From Candidatus Saccharicenans sp. (GTDB lineage: Bacteria > Acidobacteriota > Aminicenantia > Aminicenantales > Saccharicenantaceae): DNA of 6,815 bases. Below are positions 5,623-6,815 of the stretch, in pieces. The translations under genes and the position numbers were made by a program. Where the stretch lies: contig JANLGB010000118.1 in the NCBI GenBank assembly GCA_024653405.1, positions 1 through 6,815 on the forward strand, read 5' to 3'. The notes under the pieces are model-generated. The model saw only the letters and a list, made by a program, of their open reading frames with translations. It did no database searches and was not told where the DNA came from. How positions within the stretch are numbered: the first letter of the stretch is position 1; the number at the start of each line of letters is the position of its first letter.

Positions 5623-6480
5623 ATTTTTAGCAGCAGATACCTGCCGGAGCTCGTGGAAATAATCCATCGGGCCGGCCTGGAGATACTCAAGGTCTATGCC
5701 CGGCTGGAAGCCGACTGGGATGTCAGCCTGAAGGATGACCGAACCCCCGTAACAGAGGCCGACCGGATTTCTAATCGCCTGATTACTGAAGGTCTTAAAA
5801 AGCTATTTCCTGATATTCCCATCATATCTGAAGAAAGCTGCCAGCTGCCCTATGAAATCCGCCGCCATTATGGATTTTGTTGGCTGCTCGACCCCCTGGA
5901 TGGGACTAAAGAATTCTTACAGCGTAACGGTGAATTTACAGTCAACCTGGCCCTGATTGAGCGCGGCCAGCCGGTAGCCGGCTTCATCTCAGTTCCTTGT
6001 AAGGGCTTGTTTTATTATGCCATCAAGGGGGAGGGCGCTTTTAAGCTGGAGTGGGACCAAACCCATATTCCGGGAGAGAAAGCCTCTGGGCAAAAGCCTG
6101 GACCGCACCCAGAGAAAGTAGTTCCGGGACTGGGTACCAGGCTCCAGCTGGCAGAATTTTCAATGGATGAGCCCGGTCTGGCGGTAGTGGCTTCTCGCTC
6201 CCACTTTGATGAAGAAACCCGAAAATTTATAGAGGGTCTCAACCAACCGCGCCTTGCTAACCGCGGCAGTTCCCTCAAATTCATGCTGCTGGCCGAGGGC
6301 CAAGCCCATCTTTACCCCCGCCTTGGCCGGACGATGGAATGGGATACAGCAGCCGGTCAGGCTATCCTGGAAGAAGCCGGCGGCCAGGTCCTGGAATTCT
6401 ACAGCCGCCGGCCGCTGACCTACAACAAAGAATCCCTGGTCAACCCACCCTTCCTCGCCACCGGAAAAAACAAGAAATAG
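5614..6480 (+). CDS. cysQ: CysQ-like 3'(2'),5'-bisphosphate nucleotidase (inositol monophosphatase superfamily)
   Basis: The 288-residue product resembles CysQ, the Mg2+-dependent, Li+-sensitive phosphatase that recycles 3'-phosphoadenosine 5'-phosphate from sulfate assimilation. Metal-site motifs are present: SEES (72-75, the conserved Glu), DPLDGTKEF (93-101) followed by NGEFTVNLALI, and WDTAAG (243-248). The segment SSLKFMLLAEGQAHLYPRLG (219-238) is close to E. coli CysQ. It is longer than E. coli CysQ (about 246 aa), mainly through an insert at about 147-187 and a short basic tail. The start is uncertain. GTG 5614 lies in the inverted repeat and no clear ribosome binding site precedes it. 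By alignment the family's usual N-terminus falls near residue 9-10, so the first eight residues come from the repeat and its junction. An ATT at 5623 is the only other rare-start option before the conserved region. An in-frame stop at 5602-5604 bars longer forms. Confidence 0.85.
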   Translation: MSPIFSSRYLPELVEIIHRAGLEILKVYARLEADWDVSLKDDRTPVTEADRISNRLITEGLKKLFPDIPIISEESCQLPYEIRRHYGFCWLLDPLDGTKEFLQRNGEFTVNLALIERGQPVAGFISVPCKGLFYYAIKGEGAFKLEWDQTHIPGEKASGQKPGPHPEKVVPGLGTRLQLAEFSMDEPGLAVVASRSHFDEETRKFIEGLNQPRLANRGSSLKFMLLAEGQAHLYPRLGRTMEWDTAAGQAILEEAGGQVLEFYSRRPLTYNKESLVNPPFLATGKNKK

Positions 6481-6510
6481 AGAAAAATCAACAAGAACGT
6501 TCGTCATTTA

Positions 6511-6540
6511 TTGAACAAGTACCTAAAAGAAGGCTATAAT
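6511..6540 (+). promoter_or_regulatory. Near-consensus promoter of the restriction endonuclease gene
   Basis: TTGAAC (6511-6516) and a perfect TATAAT (6535-6540) are separated by 18 bases. Transcription would begin near 6547, only about 11 bases before the ATG at 6558, so the message is almost leaderless. An AGGAA at 6546-6550 would sit at its very 5' end. A self-contained promoter suits a transferred restriction gene. Confidence 0.65.
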
Positions 6541-6557
6541 TTCATAGGAAAAAGGTT

Positions 6558-6815
6558 ATGAAAAAGAACGTCTATCTTGATTTTTTAGGAATGAATGATT
6601 TCTCCGAGGTCAAAAAATATTTTTATGAGACCCTATTAGATACCAATCATGATCATGAATTTTTTGTAGACTGGAATAAAGTTAAAAATAACGTAAGTAA
6701 ATATGAGGTTGAGCTCAATATATTAAACACTCTTATTAAGAACTCAGATTTCAATCAAAAGCTTAGATACATTTTGACCAGATATCCCGAAGTAATTCCT
6801 TGTATTCCTCTGCTC
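6558..6815 (+). CDS. Type II restriction endonuclease, DpnII/MboI family (N-terminal 86 codons, cut by window edge)
   Basis: The frame from ATG 6558 is open to the right edge. It starts MKKNVYLDFLGMNDFSEVKKYF and continues FFVDWNKVKNNVSKYEVELNILNTLI (residues 35-60), then RYPEVIPCIPLLL (74-86). As I recall DpnII, its N-terminus has the same order: aromatic pair, DFPKVYKNV, ALNIMNSLIG, then YPEILKVVPLLIA. That supports assignment to the endonucleases cutting GATC. Full-length members are near 280-290 residues, so about two thirds are missing, including the catalytic core, and activity cannot be judged. GC is about 29%, far below cysQ, which points to acquisition. No methyltransferase lies upstream in the window, so a protecting Dam-type enzyme is expected downstream. 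GATC specificity is inferred from the family only. Confidence 0.75.
   Translation, partial: MKKNVYLDFLGMNDFSEVKKYFYETLLDTNHDHEFFVDWNKVKNNVSKYEVELNILNTLIKNSDFNQKLRYILTRYPEVIPCIPLL

Noticed and set aside
1..6815. CRISPR array, tRNA, rRNA or riboswitch
   Set aside because: No regularly spaced direct repeats, cloverleaf-like sequence or recognisable RNA motif was seen on either strand.

Overview
The window looks like chromosomal DNA from a Gram-negative bacterium. It carries two Tat-type signal sequences, a classical Sec signal peptide, strong AGGAGG-type ribosome binding sites, and a Gfo/Idh/MocA oxidoreductase paired with a DUF1080 protein. That pairing is frequent in Acidobacteriota/Aminicenantota, Planctomycetota, Verrucomicrobiota and Bacteroidota. 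Moderate base composition and a Tat-tagged PflX-like radical SAM protein make an Acidobacteriota/Aminicenantota-type host my best guess, but that is inference. No rRNA, tRNA or CRISPR array is visible.

Layout. Positions 1-249 are non-coding except for a plausible promoter. A small membrane protein with a bacterial PH-like domain follows on the plus strand (250-753). A minus-strand pair comes next: a Tat-exported Gfo/Idh/MocA oxidoreductase (1931-3331) and, downstream, a secreted DUF1080/3-keto-disaccharide hydrolase-like protein (839-1624). A hairpin with a short U tract lies beyond the second gene. A 427-bp divergent intergenic region separates this pair from the plus-strand genes: a PflX-like (COG1313) radical SAM protein with an apparent twin-arginine signal (3759-4853), a DUF6506-like small protein (5191-5514), a CysQ-like phosphatase (5614-6480), and the first 86 codons of a DpnII/MboI-family restriction endonuclease running off the right edge (6558-6815).

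How the genes fit together. The oxidoreductase and DUF1080 protein make sense as an extracytoplasmic pair that oxidises a sugar or glycoside to a 3-keto form and then cleaves it. The radical SAM and CysQ genes appear to have been near-adjacent before a roughly 770-bp unit came between them. That unit is bounded by a perfect 14-bp inverted repeat (GGGGGACACAATAC, 4856-4869 and 5609-5622) whose similarity continues imperfectly inward. It carries the DUF6506 gene with its own extended -10 promoter, and its right end reaches into the present 5' end of cysQ.

The restriction gene is about 29% GC against well over 50% for much of cysQ, and it has a near-consensus promoter. It looks like a recently acquired restriction-modification locus whose methyltransferase would lie outside the window. 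The least ordinary items are the inverted-repeat-bounded DUF6506 unit, the rewritten cysQ start, and the radical SAM protein with an export signal.
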